Shown here piece by piece: positions 10,735 through 23,363 of a stretch of 64,000 nucleotides of DNA. The first letter of the stretch is position 1. Each line of letters opens with the position of its first letter. The translations under genes were made by a program, and so were the position numbers. The stretch is taken from NCBI GenBank assembly GCA_033439265.1, contig JAVTVX010000026.1:13145001-13209000 (forward strand). Reading direction: 5' to 3'. The notes under the pieces are model-generated. The model saw only the letters and a list, made by a program, of their open reading frames with translations. It ran no database searches and was not told where the DNA came from. The stretch is from Dillenia suffruticosa (lineage: Eukaryota > Streptophyta > Magnoliopsida > Dilleniales > Dilleniaceae).

Positions 10735-11238
10735 CATTGTGAGTCTTCAAAGGACAAAAGTACTTGGGCCTGCATTTGCTCGTCAATATTGGAAATTATT
10801 TTGGTGCAGCAATATTGGAAATTATGTGCGTTGCTCGTCAATGCCATGGTGATTACTTACTTTATGCATACTGGCGGATAATTATGTGTTTCAACTCATT
10901 ATTCTACTATTCTTTGCCAAGGAATGCATTGTATAAAACTTTTCGATTTATGTTTAGCATCCCGTACACATAAAATACTTTTTATACAATCCATAATGTA
11001 CGCCTAATTGGTCCATCACTGGTACTCTTTAAATAAAGTTTCAGGTTTAACTCTTGTGAATAGAGAAAATAGGCATCATGAGAGTTTTGTCTCTTAAGGG
11101 TTCAGATCGATTCAAATCAAATTTAATCAAATTTAATCAAATTAACGTAGTTGCTAGATACCAGTAGTTTATATCAAAAAAAAGATATAGTGATCAAATA
11201 AAATGTAATTCTCTATATTATCTTTAATTCATTCTCTC

Positions 11239-11241
<3 letters not shown>

Positions 11242-11270
<29 letters not shown>
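11242..11270. repeat. (TA)n microsatellite
   Basis: About 14 uninterrupted TA units are followed directly by a T-run. Confidence 0.95.
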
Positions 11271-11273
<3 letters not shown>

Positions 11274-12132
11274 TGGGCCTTTTCTTTATAATGCATATGC
11301 AAATTGGCCTAGTACAAACAGTGCGACCATGCAATGTTTTCAAGAGAGAGGTGCTTTTGAAACATTGAACCTGTGGTAAGTAGGAAAAAATAAGAGTGAA
11401 CGGATTTGCAAGCAATCCATCGGTTAGTCCAGTGTTCTGCTCTTCCGACCCAAAAGCGATCTATCAAAATGGGCTTTGCACGAGGAAAAATAAGTTGGCT
11501 CAACAAAAAGTTGAATGCAAGAACCAGAAAATGGCCCAACCCATGCACCCCTTCTGTGTCTTATTTTTCATTTAAAATGAAAAAAAAGAAAAAAAAATGT
11601 ATTTAAAATAATATAAATAGTTTTGGTAAATATAATATGGGAAAAAGTTGCGTTATTTTTGTTTCAAATTTATAATTTGACGGTCAGAAATTTTATCACT
11701 TTCTAGTTTAAAATAGGATCTCTTTGAAAGGAAAATGAGCTTCAATCTTTCTGTGCTGATGATTGTTGACCTTAGTCCCTTCGGGGACATCCGATGATTG
11801 TTGACCTTAGTCCAGCTCAAAAAACACCCTGTAATTTTGAGAAATCCGCTGCACAAAAGCAATGCAAATCAACAATGTTCCTTATGGTTAACGTTCTTGG
11901 TTTTGTGATTGCAAATTAAATTATTGTTGTGGCGGCGGCGGCAGTGGCGGCGGCTGCGGTGGTCGTTTTATAAAAGGACAAAATCAAAAAGTTACAAATT
12001 GAGTATAGGAATATAAGTGAGTATGTGTTAAATGTAAATCACAATTAACTTTTGGTTAGGATGGTTTTCTATGAAGGGTATTGTATATTAGTTGAGACAC
12101 ACTAATCCGTGACTATTGAAATAATCACTATA

Positions 12133-12195
12133 GTGCCGGGTTCAGCTCAAGTGGCACATTTTCCTCCTAAGTATTAGACTCATCCTAGTATACAT

Positions 12196-12228
<33 letters not shown>
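12133..12228 (+). mobile_element. Possible short tRNA-derived SINE fragment with A32 tail
   Basis: The phrase CAGCTCAAGTGGCA near 12143 resembles a Pol III A box. TTAGACTCATCC about 30 bases later resembles a weak B box. The stretch ends in an uninterrupted run of 32 A (12197-12228), as expected for a retroposed Pol III transcript. I could not find a clear target-site duplication, and the body is short, so this may be a decayed copy. Confidence 0.4.
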
Positions 12229-12622
12229 TATAATCTTTGTACTTGTCGAATGATGTATGGATTGTTGTGCCGCTTTGTATGAGTATCAGTTGTTTGTAAA
12301 TACCATAAAGATCCTATGAGTCGGCGTACTAAGAGAAATCAAGTTTGGTTAATAGAAGCAAGTCGATCGTTTGTAGAAAATATTTTTTACATTCTTTAAA
12401 TGTGAGTACAGAGATTATCATGTTTTTGAGGAGATCCGTGCATGTAATCAAAGAAGATCTTTGATTTGAGACGCAATAGACCAAGAATCATAGGCATATT
12501 TATTTGATTTTTACTATTTGTATTTGAATATTATGAAATTAAATTGTTTATTTTTAATAAAAGTATTTTCTTCTAAAATAGTAATGAGATGCACTCATTT
12601 TATCTCAATTTAAATATCATTT

Positions 12623-13209
12623 TGATAGGGTGCAAATTAATATAATCTTTACATTCTAGTGGCATGTGATTTTATGCTTTCTTTATACACATATTTTTAT
12701 ACACATAAATCTGTATTTGATTTTACTCTATTTTTAAATAAATATTACACTAATTATTATATTTTATCATATTTGATATTATAGAATTAATGAAAAAGGT
12801 TTATAAAGGTAAGTGAAAAAAAATAGCTAATTTGGAATATTTATGCACTAAAAGGAAAAAATGGATAGCAATGCTTCTTTATTACCGTGTGGGCACGTGG
12901 ATTTCAAAAATATTGCAACATTTTGTTGAAGGCCGAAATAACAAGTTTCTTTTTCTAGTTGCATGTGAAGTTAACGAAAAGTGAGATCGATTTAGAAATA
13001 TTAAAAATTTATAAAATATATTGATTTATTCCTGATATCTAGGAATAGAAATTTTGAAAATTCTAATATTTGTGATCTTCTAATTTAGTTAGTTTATTTT
13101 TTTTTTTTTGACAATTCAATTAGATTATTTAGGAAAATAAGACTTTCTTTTTATTTAATAGTTCCTAGTTTTAGAAAGGTTTTTCTTTTAAAAAATAGGA
13201 AACTCATTC

Positions 13210-13261
<52 letters not shown>

Positions 13262-14206
13262 GACATTACATATTCAATGGGGCAGCCTGAAAGGGCAGCA
13301 ATAGACGTCAGCATAGGGTCACGTTTTTCCTATAGTTCTTCCGGCAAGTATTTGTCATTTTTTTCAACACAATTTATTTGAATTCCAGCTGCAATTTTCT
13401 TAATTTTGTGAGCGCTTATTTCACCGTACTTTATTTCTAAATAAATTTTTTAATTGAAGAGTTATTAAAATTTTGATTTAGATGATTGTGAAGTTTAATT
13501 GAACATATTGCATCAACGCATCACAGGTATTTATTTAATTTATACTTTTTATTGTTTATGATTTATTTTTGATTTATTGAATAAAAGGCCAATATTTAAT
13601 GATTTTAGAATAATCTCTACCAATTAAAACAGTAAATTCATAATCATTTATTTGTTTTAATATAGTAGTGAATAACATAAATCTATAGCTTTATTAATAG
13701 TCTAATTTATGTCATGAAATTAAATAATCTAATTTAAATAAAATCCGTTGAGTATTTGTTAACTAGAATTAAATCTCTCTAGATTTTTTTCATAAGACTT
13801 TCTTTAAGATTGTCTTTGGATTAGGGAAATAAGTAAATAGTTTCTTTTAATTATCGATAAAGTAAGAAGAGATTGATTGTTTGACATTTGTTAAATAAGT
13901 ATAAATAATTTATTTATAGTTTGTTGAATTTATTAGGTAGATGAATGATCAATCACACGAAATCAAGATGGACATAATTCTTTGACTAGAAAATTGATTT
14001 TTCATTAATTTTTATTCTTTTAATTTTGAGTTATTTACTTTTTGTTATTTCTTTTCTTGAATTAATTAGTTTAGTTAATTTTTAAATCTCATATTTTTTT
14101 TATTAAAAGAAATAAATCAATCATTCTATAAATAGACGACTTTACTCACTCTATACTAATATTTTGTGAAGTAAGTTAATTTATTTTGATAGTTTGATGA
14201 CACACC
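12623..14206 (+). repeat. 5' LTR
   Basis: It starts TGATAGGGTGCAAATTA and ends TGACACACCA. It aligns along its whole length with 18055-19512, including an internal (TA)n tract at 13215-13258 and the phrase GGGCAGCA shortly after it. Confidence 0.85.
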
Positions 14207-14212
14207 AAATTT

Positions 14213-14226
14213 TAGCGCCGTTGCCA
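14213..14226 (+). other. Primer-binding site, tRNA-Asp type
   Basis: TAGCGCCGTTGCC differs at one base from TGGCGCCGTTGCC, the reverse complement of the plant tRNA-Asp 3' end with CCA. It lies six bases inside the LTR edge. The continuation diverges from the tRNA, which suits an old copy. Confidence 0.8.
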
Positions 14227-14302
14227 AAAAACGGTATTAAGTGATTTATTTCTTTTAAGTTTTGCTTTTCTCTTATTTCTGGAACTAACCCTTGCAGTAA
14301 AC

Positions 14303-15830
14303 TTGATGGAATTAGTCAATGATATAAAAGAGAATAATTTTAAAGACAAAATTATGGTTGTCCAAAATATTTTAAAAGAGTTAGCTATCCTTGATGATAA
14401 TCAACCATCTTTTTGCATTAATTTTTCTAATATCGAGACTTCTTTTGAATTAAATTATAGATTAATACGTTTATTACCTACTGTCCATGGTCTTGTAGAA
14501 ATGGATCCTTACAAACATGTAAAGGAGTTCTATTTTGTGTGTTCGACAATGTGGCCACAAGGGATAACTAAAAACAACTTGAATTAAGAATTTTTTCCTT
14601 TTTCTTTAGCCGATAAAGTAAATGATTGATTTTACTGTTTACCCTCTTGTTCTATCACTACTTGAAATGACATGAAAAAGTAGTTTTTAGAAAAAAAAAT
14701 TTCCCACATCTCGTATAACCATGATTAGGAAAGAGATAGGTGATATAAGACAATATAGTGAAGAGACTTTGTACGAGTATTATGAGAGATTCAAACAATT
14801 ATGTGCGAGTTATCCCCAACACCTAATTTCAGAACAATTACTTATTCAATATCTTTATAAAAGACTCTCACTTATGGATAGGAATATTATTGATACTGTG
14901 AGTAAAGGTGCATTGGTAAATAAAACACTCAAGAAAGTAATGAATTTAATATTTAATATGATAGTCAATGCACAACAATTCGAAATATAGCAAAATATTC
15001 CAAGGAAGGTCAATGTAATAAGTATTTTTCCCATCGATCAAAGATTAAATGCACTAATATCTCTTGTTGAGAAATTAATTGTTGAGCAAATACAACAGAT
15101 AAAGACTTATGGAATTTGTTCAAAGATGGGTCATCTAACCAATATGTATCAAGCTCTTCAAGATGATCCTTATTCAAATACTATAATCAATGATGAAAAG
15201 ATTATCTCGATCTTAGCTACAGGAATCAACCACAAAAGTTTTAACAGCAACTTCAAGTCGGACCATCATTCCAACCCTAACAAGAATCTTTGAATTCAGA
15301 TACATTTTTGGAAGATATTTTCAAAAGTTTTGCTAATAGTATTCTATTGTTCCAGTAGGAGACAAAAGCTAAAATTTAAAATTTGAAAACTCAAATATCA
15401 CAATTGGCGACAACTATGAATAAAATCAAAACTAATCATAAAAAATTATCCTCTCACATGGAAAACTCTCACAGGAAAATGTCATGCCGTGATCCTTAAA
15501 AGTGAAAAGGAGGTACAAGATACTACACCAAAAGTGGAGACAAAAAAGAACACTAAAATTGAAGAAAGGTCAATAGTTTTGGATGCTTCAACTAAGGAAG
15601 TAAGTAATAAATTTAATTCAAATTTTGAGACAGTGATTCCACCACTTTTTCCAAATTTGGTGACACAATTAAAGAAATAGGAGGAAAAGAAAGAGATTTT
15701 GAAAACTTTCCAAAATGTAAAGACCAATATTCTACTCTTGAAAGCAGTACAACAAGTGTCAAGTCATCCAAAAAAAAAATATACTCCAAAAATACAAAAA
15801 CCCTGCATGGTGGACTTCATTGTACATGAT
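14303..15830 (+). pseudogene. Decayed gag polyprotein of the LTR element
   Basis: Open pieces in different frames, separated by stops, match the gag of tRNA-Asp-primed plant gypsy elements in the expected order. An N-terminal part (14303-14587) includes EMDPYKHVKEFY. The Retrotrans_gag core (14721-14990) carries YEYYERFKQLCASYPQH and EQLLIQYLYKRL. A knuckle-like part near 15110-15175 reads CSKMGHLTN, with the later cysteine lost. Near 15640-15800 lies the conserved stretch before the protease (PPLFPNLVTQLKK, then EILKTFQNVKTNILLL). The frames are broken, so no protein is expected. Codon use is very AT-rich, like the surrounding element. Confidence 0.8.
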
Positions 15831-15904
15831 AATTTTGAAAATAATTTTACGTAAGATGAATTGAATTTTGTGTTTAAAGAGAATATAATAAATAATGTTG
15901 TACA

Positions 15905-16030
15905 ATGAGACAAGTTTTTTCAAGATAAACCTTTACACCGAAAGCAATCCATGGTAGGCCAAAAATTCATTCATTTCATTTCAAAATTGAAATTCATGGT
16001 AAGTAAGTTGAAATCTAAATCGACCAAATC
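15905..16030 (+). pseudogene. Remnant of pol (integrase C-terminus)
   Basis: Translation gives DKFFQDKPLHRKQ, then MVGQKFIHFISKLKF. This resembles the segment near the integrase C-terminus of the same element family, where a VGQKVLL-type motif and a GKLRSRW motif are usual. Because it lies only about 100 bases after the gag-protease linker, protease, reverse transcriptase, RNase H and the integrase core must have been lost in one or more internal deletions. Confidence 0.6.
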
Positions 16031-16293
16031 AATCTTTGAACAGAAATAAAATAAGGAGATCATATTGAGCCAAAAATGCGAAACAAAGATGTTTATTAGG
16101 AGACAACTCAATTTTTTTTATGATTTTTATTTAATATTTATTGATTCAATTTGGTTTTAATTTTGATAGTATTTTATAGGTGAATAAAAACTGTAAAATT
16201 TTGATGACTAGATCTGCTAAAATTTAATACGTACCCACACGAAAGTTGAAGAATGCAAAGAGTTGATTTTAGAAGAAACAGAAGTATTCTAGA

Positions 16294-16494
16294 GTTAAGA
16301 CGCGCCCATACCTTAACAGAGTTTCGTTTCTGCCAATAATCTGGAATATTTTAAAGAGGGGACAAAAGTACTCCAGCGTTAAGGTGTACCCACACCTTAA
16401 CCAAATTTCATTACTGCCTGCAATAAAGGAAATTCAAGAAGTATCTTAAAAAATGGACAAAAGTGGTTACAGTTAGGCATACCCACATTTTAAC
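16294..16494 (+). repeat. Three spaced hairpin-forming units in the retroelement 3' region
   Basis: Three units of the type GTTAAGGTGTACCCACACCTTAAC occur at 16294-16317, 16378-16401 and 16472-16494. The middle one is a perfect 10-bp inverted repeat around ACCC. The outer two are degenerate forms. Each is preceded by an AGAAGTATTC or ACAAAAGTACTC-like lead. Confidence 0.8.
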
Positions 16495-18054
16495 TCTTTC
16501 TTCGAGATTCATGGAATTTGACCCTCCTTTTCCATCTCCACCCTAGGGGAGTATTGTTCCACCTTACTTTTTTATTTCTTAGTTTTTTTTTTCTTTACTT
16601 GATTTGGTTTCATTCATTCTTTCTCTTTTACTTTAGCATATATTGGGGACAATATATGATTTAAGTGTGAGGGAGATATTATGTGTTTTAGTTCTTAATA
16701 GTATACTTGTTTATCGGCAATATTTTATGTTTTATTTTAATTTAAAGAATGAAAAATTTTGAGATTTATAAGTTGATGTGTGTTATTTGGTTGGTAGTAA
16801 ATTTATGAGAAATAGATTGTATTAATAGTTTTTGTACTTGTAATGGTTGTTCATTTCTTTAATAGTTCTCTTTGAAGTATAAGCATATAAAATTTGATAT
16901 AAACCCTATTTAAAAGTGAGATTTTGAGTTTAAAACAAACAAATTCATTCTATGTGTTTGAAATTGTTTTTCTTATTGAATGAAAATCACATTTGAATTG
17001 GACATTTTAGAATTTGTTTTGTTATGCATATCGAGACTACATTCTAGAATTTCATGCATTGAAGTGACAAAAGCACCTAAGTTTACTCCCTTTTGGCTCT
17101 CCTAAAACCTTTAGTTAACCAACTTGAGCTTATGACTCATTTTTCTTCTTTATAACCACCTCAATATAATACCTAATCTTTTATTTTGGCCTTTGTTTCA
17201 AACACTTGTACCAAAGATATATATAGTTAATTGTATGGTTTTGTTATTTGTTTGCCTCAAAGGAAAGAAGATGATTGATTCATGATTTTGATACTTTCAT
17301 TGATATGAAATGAAAATAGACTCTAAGATTGTGTGAAAAAGAAAGAAACTTGAGTTTTGACTATTCTTTGTTGGAAAATTGTTTTAAAAAAAGTGCAAAA
17401 AGCAACAAAAAAGGGAAAGAAGAGAAAATAGTACTATATTTTGTTGAAATTCAATTCATTCATATTTCATTCATGGAAATGAGATAAAATTGTTGACATA
17501 GAGCAGATAGCAAGAAGACATTTTTTTGTATTCTTTGTTTGGGGCAAAAGTGATCTATGTTAAAAAAATTATGTGGTTAATTATATATATTCACTTTGGT
17601 GTGTTTTAACTCCTTAAAAATTCTTTTTATTCTTCCCTTAACTCTATCCCCATTATAATCAAATGAAAAGACCTTTTGATTTGAGCATGAAATTTAAACT
17701 TTTGAGTGATAGAGATTTAAAATATTTGCAAAGTTATGATAATATAATTCCATTATATTAATTTGAGTGATATATATTTGTTACCCCATTTTGAGTGATT
17801 TTGAGTGAATTCTTAGATAGTATTATTAAATCTTGCAGTTTTGATTTCATAAATAGTTATTAGGATATGTAATGGTTGTTCTAGTATGAAATATTGTAAA
17901 TACCTGTTATTTTGATTATTTTTCCAATTTGATTTTTACGACACATGTTGTTTTGTGAGTTTGAAAAAAAAATAGATTAGTTTACAAAATAGTTTTGGAT
18001 TTATTTGAATAAAAAAATAATTGAGGACAAGCGTTATCTAGGTGTGAGAGAATT

Positions 18055-18578
18055 TGATGAGGTACAAATTAGTATAATCATTTGTGTTGATTTTATTTTA
18101 TTTTTAAATAAATATTATACCAATTGTTATATTTTATGATATTTGATATTATATAATTGCTGAAGAAAGTTTATAAAGAAAAGAGAAGAAAAACTAACTA
18201 ATATGGAGCATTTATGTAAAAAATATAAAAAATAAATAATAATACTCTTTTATTAACATGTAGGCACGTGGATTTCAGAAATATTATAAGATTTTCTTGA
18301 ATACCGAAATAGCAAGTTTCCTTTTTTAGTTGCACGTGAAGTCAAAGAAAAGTGAGATCGATTTAGAAGTATTGGAAATTTATAAAATATATTGATTTAT
18401 TCTTAATATTTAGAAATAAAAATTTTTGAAATTGTAATTTTTGTAATTTTCTAATTTAGTTAGTTTATTTTTTTGGACAAGTCATATTATTTAGACCAGC
18501 AAGACTTCCTTTTTATTTAGTAGTTGCCTTGGTTTAAAAAGGTTTTTTTTAAAAAGAAAAATAGGAAATTCATTCCTC

Positions 18579-18615
<37 letters not shown>

Positions 18616-19512
18616 GGAGACATTATATATCCAAGGGGTAACCTGAAAGGGCAGCAGTAGGCAGTAGCATACAATTTATTTGAATTCCAGCAGCAATTTT
18701 ATTAATTTTGTCGGTGCTTCTTTCATCGTGCTTTATTTTTAAATTAATTTTCTAGTTGAAATTGAAATTTTGATTCCAATTGTGAGGTGTAATCGAGTAT
18801 ATTGCATCAACACGTCATAGATATTTATTTAATTCATACACTTTATTGTTTATGATTTATTTTGGATTTATTGAATAAAAAGCCAATACTTAATAATCAT
18901 AGAGTAATTTATTATCAATTAAAATGATAAATTTATAATTGTTTATTTATTTTAATATAACGGTGAATGACATAAATCTATGTCTAATTTATGTCATGAA
19001 ATTAAATAATTGAATTTAAATAAATTCGTTATGTATTTGTTAATTGAAATTAGATTTCTTCAAATCTTAATACTGTCGAAATATTAAATTTTAAAAATTT
19101 CTCTAGAATTGACTTTCGACTAGGGAAATAATTAACAAAACTTCTCTTAATTATCGATAAAATAATGAGAGATTGATTATTCGGCGTTTATTGAATGACT
19201 ATAACCAATTTATTTATATTTTGTTGAATTCATTAAGTAGATTAATCATCAATCACACGAAATCAAGATTGACATAATTCCTTTGGCTAGAAATCGATTT
19301 TCGATTAATTGTTATTTTTTTTTAATTTTGAGTTATTTACTTTTAGTTATTTCTTTTCGTCAATTAATTAGTTTAGTTAATTTTTAAACACATATTTTTT
19401 TTAAAAAAGAAAGAGGTAAATCCACTGTTTTCTGTGGAGACGACTTTACTTACTCGATATTAGTATTTTATGAAATAGGTTAATTTATTTTTAATAATTT
19501 GATGACACACCA
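18055..19512 (+). repeat. 3' LTR
   Basis: It starts TGATGAGGTACAAATTA and ends TGACACACCA. It is shorter than the 5' LTR through several deletions; for example, the sequence after the (TA)n tract lacks a block present at 13300-13360. It carries its own (TA)n tract at about 18572-18615. Confidence 0.85.
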
Positions 19513-20244
19513 TAGTTCATCTAAAAAAAATATCAACCAAATACCATATTGTATTGGTCAGTATGTACTTGTATTGTTTTGGATTTAAAAAAATAAAAAT
19601 TGTTGTAGAATGTCCAAAATTTCTTTCATTTTGGATTTTTAACATTTTTTTTTATATTTTTAATAATCAATTAGTTTAGTAAAATGTGATACTAAATTTC
19701 TTAATCAAAATTTCGAATTCAATTCTCGATTTGGGTATGAAATAGACTATATTATGAGGATAATTTTTTAAATAAATTATTATAAGTTTCGGATAGTATT
19801 AATTAGAATATGACTGTAAATATTGATAGGCAAAAAAAAACCATTTTTTTGTATGTTAGACTATTTTACATCTTTTAAAATTTAGTGTATAAATACATAT
19901 GTGTAGATATTTTAGGCCACATACAGGATTTTTGCATTACGCGTAAAACTCTGTCCTCGAGATATTTAATACGGCATGATACCGGAGAGCTACAGTGGAG
20001 AAAAGCAAGTGAAACGACTTTTCGTGGTTGAGCAAATTTCAAGAATATTTTGTGGGGACCACCAGTCTCAGTTTTCTCCTCGTAATTAATGAAAAGAGAA
20101 GCAGCCAACAAATAAACGTTGTAAACCTCCATATATTGATTTTGTTTAAATTCTAAAAATTAGTATCCAAGGATGCCATGCCCGCCAATATTTTCGTGAA
20201 AAAGCCTTAGTCAAATAACACTTCCCCATAAACTAACCCCCTCC

Positions 20245-20268
20245 CTCTCTCTCTCTCTCTCTCTCTCT
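20245..20268. repeat. (TC)n microsatellite
   Basis: About 12 CT units lie within a pyrimidine-rich stretch. Confidence 0.9.
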
Positions 20269-20998
20269 GCTTTTTAATATATGACTTTTGGCGCCTAAAC
20301 TTCTTCCGTTTTTGGGCCTCGTCCTCCCGCTCCACCGTTTGAGTTGGAGGGGAAATCTGCCCGGTCAAAATCTAGCTGCTTAAATAAACCCCCCATTGGA
20401 ATGTACTCTCTCCAGGCAAAACCTTTTTCATTAAAAAACACCTTGGCGTCTAAACTATGTTGTACACCTCGATTGCCCCCCACAATCAAAGACAAACGGC
20501 AAAGAAATAAAAGCAATCATGTGCATTTGTGTTCATATTATTTTTCTAACCTAAGAATCAATCAATCACTACCCACTTTAATTATGCACTTTCCCAAAAG
20601 CAAATCTCCTACACCCAGGACTAGGACTAGTCAAACTTTCTCAACAACTACAAATTCGACCTATCACAACCACCTCCTGGCTTAGTTCAATACATGAATC
20701 CAAACACAGATTAAATTTGGTTTAAGTCTGAATTTAGGGGATCATATTGGTGAATTTTCTTAATACAAACACAGATTAAATAGAGTTTGTAAATAACCAA
20801 AGAATTTTAAATTTATGAATAGAAATTGTATGATTAAATCTTATTTCCCACAGAAATTCTAATTGTTGCATACTAATTAATTCTAGGACGAGAGTACGTT
20901 TGACCGACACATAGTTCTAGTTGGCATGGTCAAAGAGAGGGTGTAACGTTATAATTTGCACTGGTTGACACCATACAATTTCTCGAGCTGCTAAGAAG

Positions 20999-21021
20999 GA
21001 GAGAGAGAGAGAGAGAGAGAG
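20999..21021. repeat. (GA)n microsatellite
   Basis: About 11 GA units are followed by CGCGGG and a T-run. Confidence 0.9.
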
Positions 21022-23363
21022 ACGCGGGTTTTTCTTTTTTTTTTTTTTTGTTCCAAACGATGAAATGAAACAAAAAGCAAAAGTGGGAAAAAAGAAAAGG
21101 GTTGTTATTGAGACTGGGAATTACGAGAAAACACAGAACAACGCTCTAATCTTTATTGGTGCCCGACTGCTTCGGCAAAGGATTCCGTGTACCTTTTATA
21201 TCTACATTTACCAAACTACCCTTCTCCCCGTTCCCACTTTAAATTTTTGGAACCCAACTCACCTTAGCGACCGAAGGGCGGGGGGTTTAGACTTGAGACT
21301 TGAGAGTGAGAATGCGGAAACGCCGCGTGTCTTGATCAGGTGAGCCATTTTCCAAGATTACCAGAATTGCCGTCTCAACAAATTTCATTCTTAGGGTTTT
21401 TAAAAGGCCTCACGCATGTTGGTCGTGTTCAGTAGCTTGGCCAACTTCCGAAAAGTCCAGTTTAGCTGTACTAAATACAAGTAATAATATTAAATATATC
21501 TAATTTTATATAATAATTTATAAAAATATTTTATTAATTAAATTATTAATATTTTAAACTATTTCAAATAAATAATTGATTAAATTTGATAAAAACAAAT
21601 TAATATATACTTTTACATTAAATTTGATCTATTTAATCTAAAAATTATCTAATTTATTTAATATTTTCAAAAAAAATTTAATATTATTCAAATAAATTAC
21701 TAATATTATAATAGTTTTAAATATTTTTACAGAAAAATTTAAGTTTTATTTGTAAATTTACATATAATTTTTTATGTTATAACTACGTTAACACCATGAA
21801 AATGTTTTAGTATTTTCTCCTTGATATTTGTATTTATTATATATGAATGAGAGGAATAAGAGAAGAATTTGTGAATGACAACTATCAATGCGAGTTATTG
21901 CGACGTTTGTTAGTGTAGTTTTGTAATCAGTTGAGAGTAGAACATAAATCATTTTATACGAGTCTTTCATAATGGTCCGTTGATTTTTCAAGTATATCAG
22001 CACATATCCTTATATCTATATATTTATATTCTTTTTTATATATTTACATTCTTTTATATAAAAAAATGTTTTAGTATGTAACATCATTTATATAGAATGT
22101 GCCAAACATCTATATAGCCTGCTGATTTTTTTTTTTAAAAAATAACGGGGGCAAATTAAATTGATATTCAATTTTTCCCTCTCTTTTTTTTTTTTAATTT
22201 TAAATTGCAAAGTATCAATTTTCTTGTAAGATTTTAATAAAAAAGAATATGGATTTTATGATAATTTAACATGTTAATATTTTTTATAAGTCTTTTCAAT
22301 ATTAAAAATATTATTCTTGTTATAAATAAATAGTCATTAGCTTCTCAAAAATTCTCTCTACCATATTTGTTTCACAAATTCATCTGTTAATATTTTTTTT
22401 CCTAATTTTTTTTAAAATTTATTTCAATAATTTGCTTGTGTGAGTTTGGTTGATATATACATAACTAGTCAAATTAAATTTATGAAACTTAATTAAATAC
22501 ATTCATACAACAAACAACAATGCAAAAGTAAAAGGATTATCTATGTTTTATGTTACTAAATGTCACCCCGTCTTTCTTGTACGTGTAAGGGGGAGAGGAG
22601 TCGAAATTGATCAACAAAAACAATAGGAAACAAATTTTTATTTTAAAAAAATTATATTTTAAAGAAAAGGTAAGTATTGGTATTGTTGTTTGAATAAAAA
22701 CTTTTATTATAAAAATAAAAATTCATTAAAAAAGGGGTGAAATAGAATTTAAAATTTTGTGTATTTGTTAAATTAACTTGATTTTTTGGAAGGCAAACTA
22801 TGATAAAAAACTCAATATTAGGAAAAAAGATTTGATGTAAAGAGGGGAACCCTCCCCTCCCCCGGCCAAAAGCTCAATGGACAAAACCCCTCTCCATAAT
22901 TCCACTTTTAGTTCAACAATATTATATATATAAAAGATGTGTAGTTGCATCATCAAACGAATTTTAACTTTTAATTTTTTTATTATTTCAAAACGATAAC
23001 TGTTAAAAAGTAAAAAATTCAGAAAAAAAAAAAAAGAAAACTTATTTATAGAAAACTTTTTTTAGCTATTACTGCTCCTAATTGAGTAAAAAATTGGAGG
23101 ATATTTGCGTCATTTCGTGTCCGACTCCGGGTGCGCATAAGCGTACGTTACATGCTTTTCAGCTGCCTCTTCTTACTCGATCAATCCCAGTCAATCATTC
23201 CGCCCAAAAGAAACCCACTTTCTCATTTCCCAATTCACCCGTGCCTTTTTACTATATTTACACTATTACCCCTCTTCCCATTTTCTTCACTATTCCCTTG
23301 CTCGCGGTCTCACTTCACAGTTCCAACTCCACTCCACTCCACTCCCCAACCCCTCTCTCCCCA

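Larger units (their letters stand above)
10735..12622. other. Intergenic and 3' flank of kinase, AT-rich with simple repeats
   Basis: The kinase 3' region contains a short repeated phrase (CAATATTGGAAATTAT near 10786 and 10810). A (TA)n run lies at 11242-11270. A 21-base phrase GATGATTGTTGACCTTAGTCC occurs twice, at 11758-11778 and 11793-11813. A GGC-type trinucleotide stretch lies near 11930-11960. A SINE-like fragment with a long A tail is listed separately. I see no coding region. Confidence 0.5.
12623..19512 (+). mobile_element. Ty3/gypsy-type LTR retrotransposon, gag-only, internally deleted
   Basis: Two long direct repeats, 12623-14206 and 18055-19512, begin TGAT and end TGACACACCA, which fits LTRs of about 1.5 kb. 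A primer-binding site lies just inside the left one at 14213-14226 (TAGCGCCGTTGCC), one mismatch from the complement of the plant tRNA-Asp 3' end. A purine-rich GGTGTGAGAGAA lies just before the right LTR. The interior (about 3.85 kb) holds gag remnants in broken frames and a scrap of the integrase C-terminus, but no reverse transcriptase, RNase H or integrase core. The LTRs have many substitutions and indels between them, so the insertion is old. No convincing target-site duplication is visible (CATTT before, TAGTT after). It cannot be autonomous. Confidence 0.85.
19513..23363. other. Intergenic region with microsatellites and no supported gene
   Basis: This stretch is mostly very AT-rich. 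Two short less AT-rich islands are present: about 20285-20690, after a (TC)n run at 20245-20268, and about 20990-21360, after a (GA)n run at 20999-21021. Open frames in the islands (for example 20344-20685 and 21065-21343) match no family I know. GATCAGGTGAGCC near 21334 could be a splice donor of a non-coding first exon, but no matching downstream exon was found. From 23230 to 23363 lies the probable promoter and leader of the LRR kinase. Confidence 0.45.

Noticed and set aside
13215..13258. (TA)n tract as an independent microsatellite
   Set aside because: A similar tract lies at the same place in the other LTR, so it is part of the LTR.
16643..16675. A second polypurine-like motif (GGGGACAATATATGATTTAA, then GTGTGAGGGAG)
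   Set aside because: At first it suggested a nested element, but no LTR-like sequence follows it; related elements carry a similar motif after pol, so it is ordinary 3' non-coding structure.
12618..19517. Target-site duplication of the LTR element
   Set aside because: The flanks CATTT and TAGTT do not match, and shifting the ends by a few bases gives no better pair; the insertion is probably too old.
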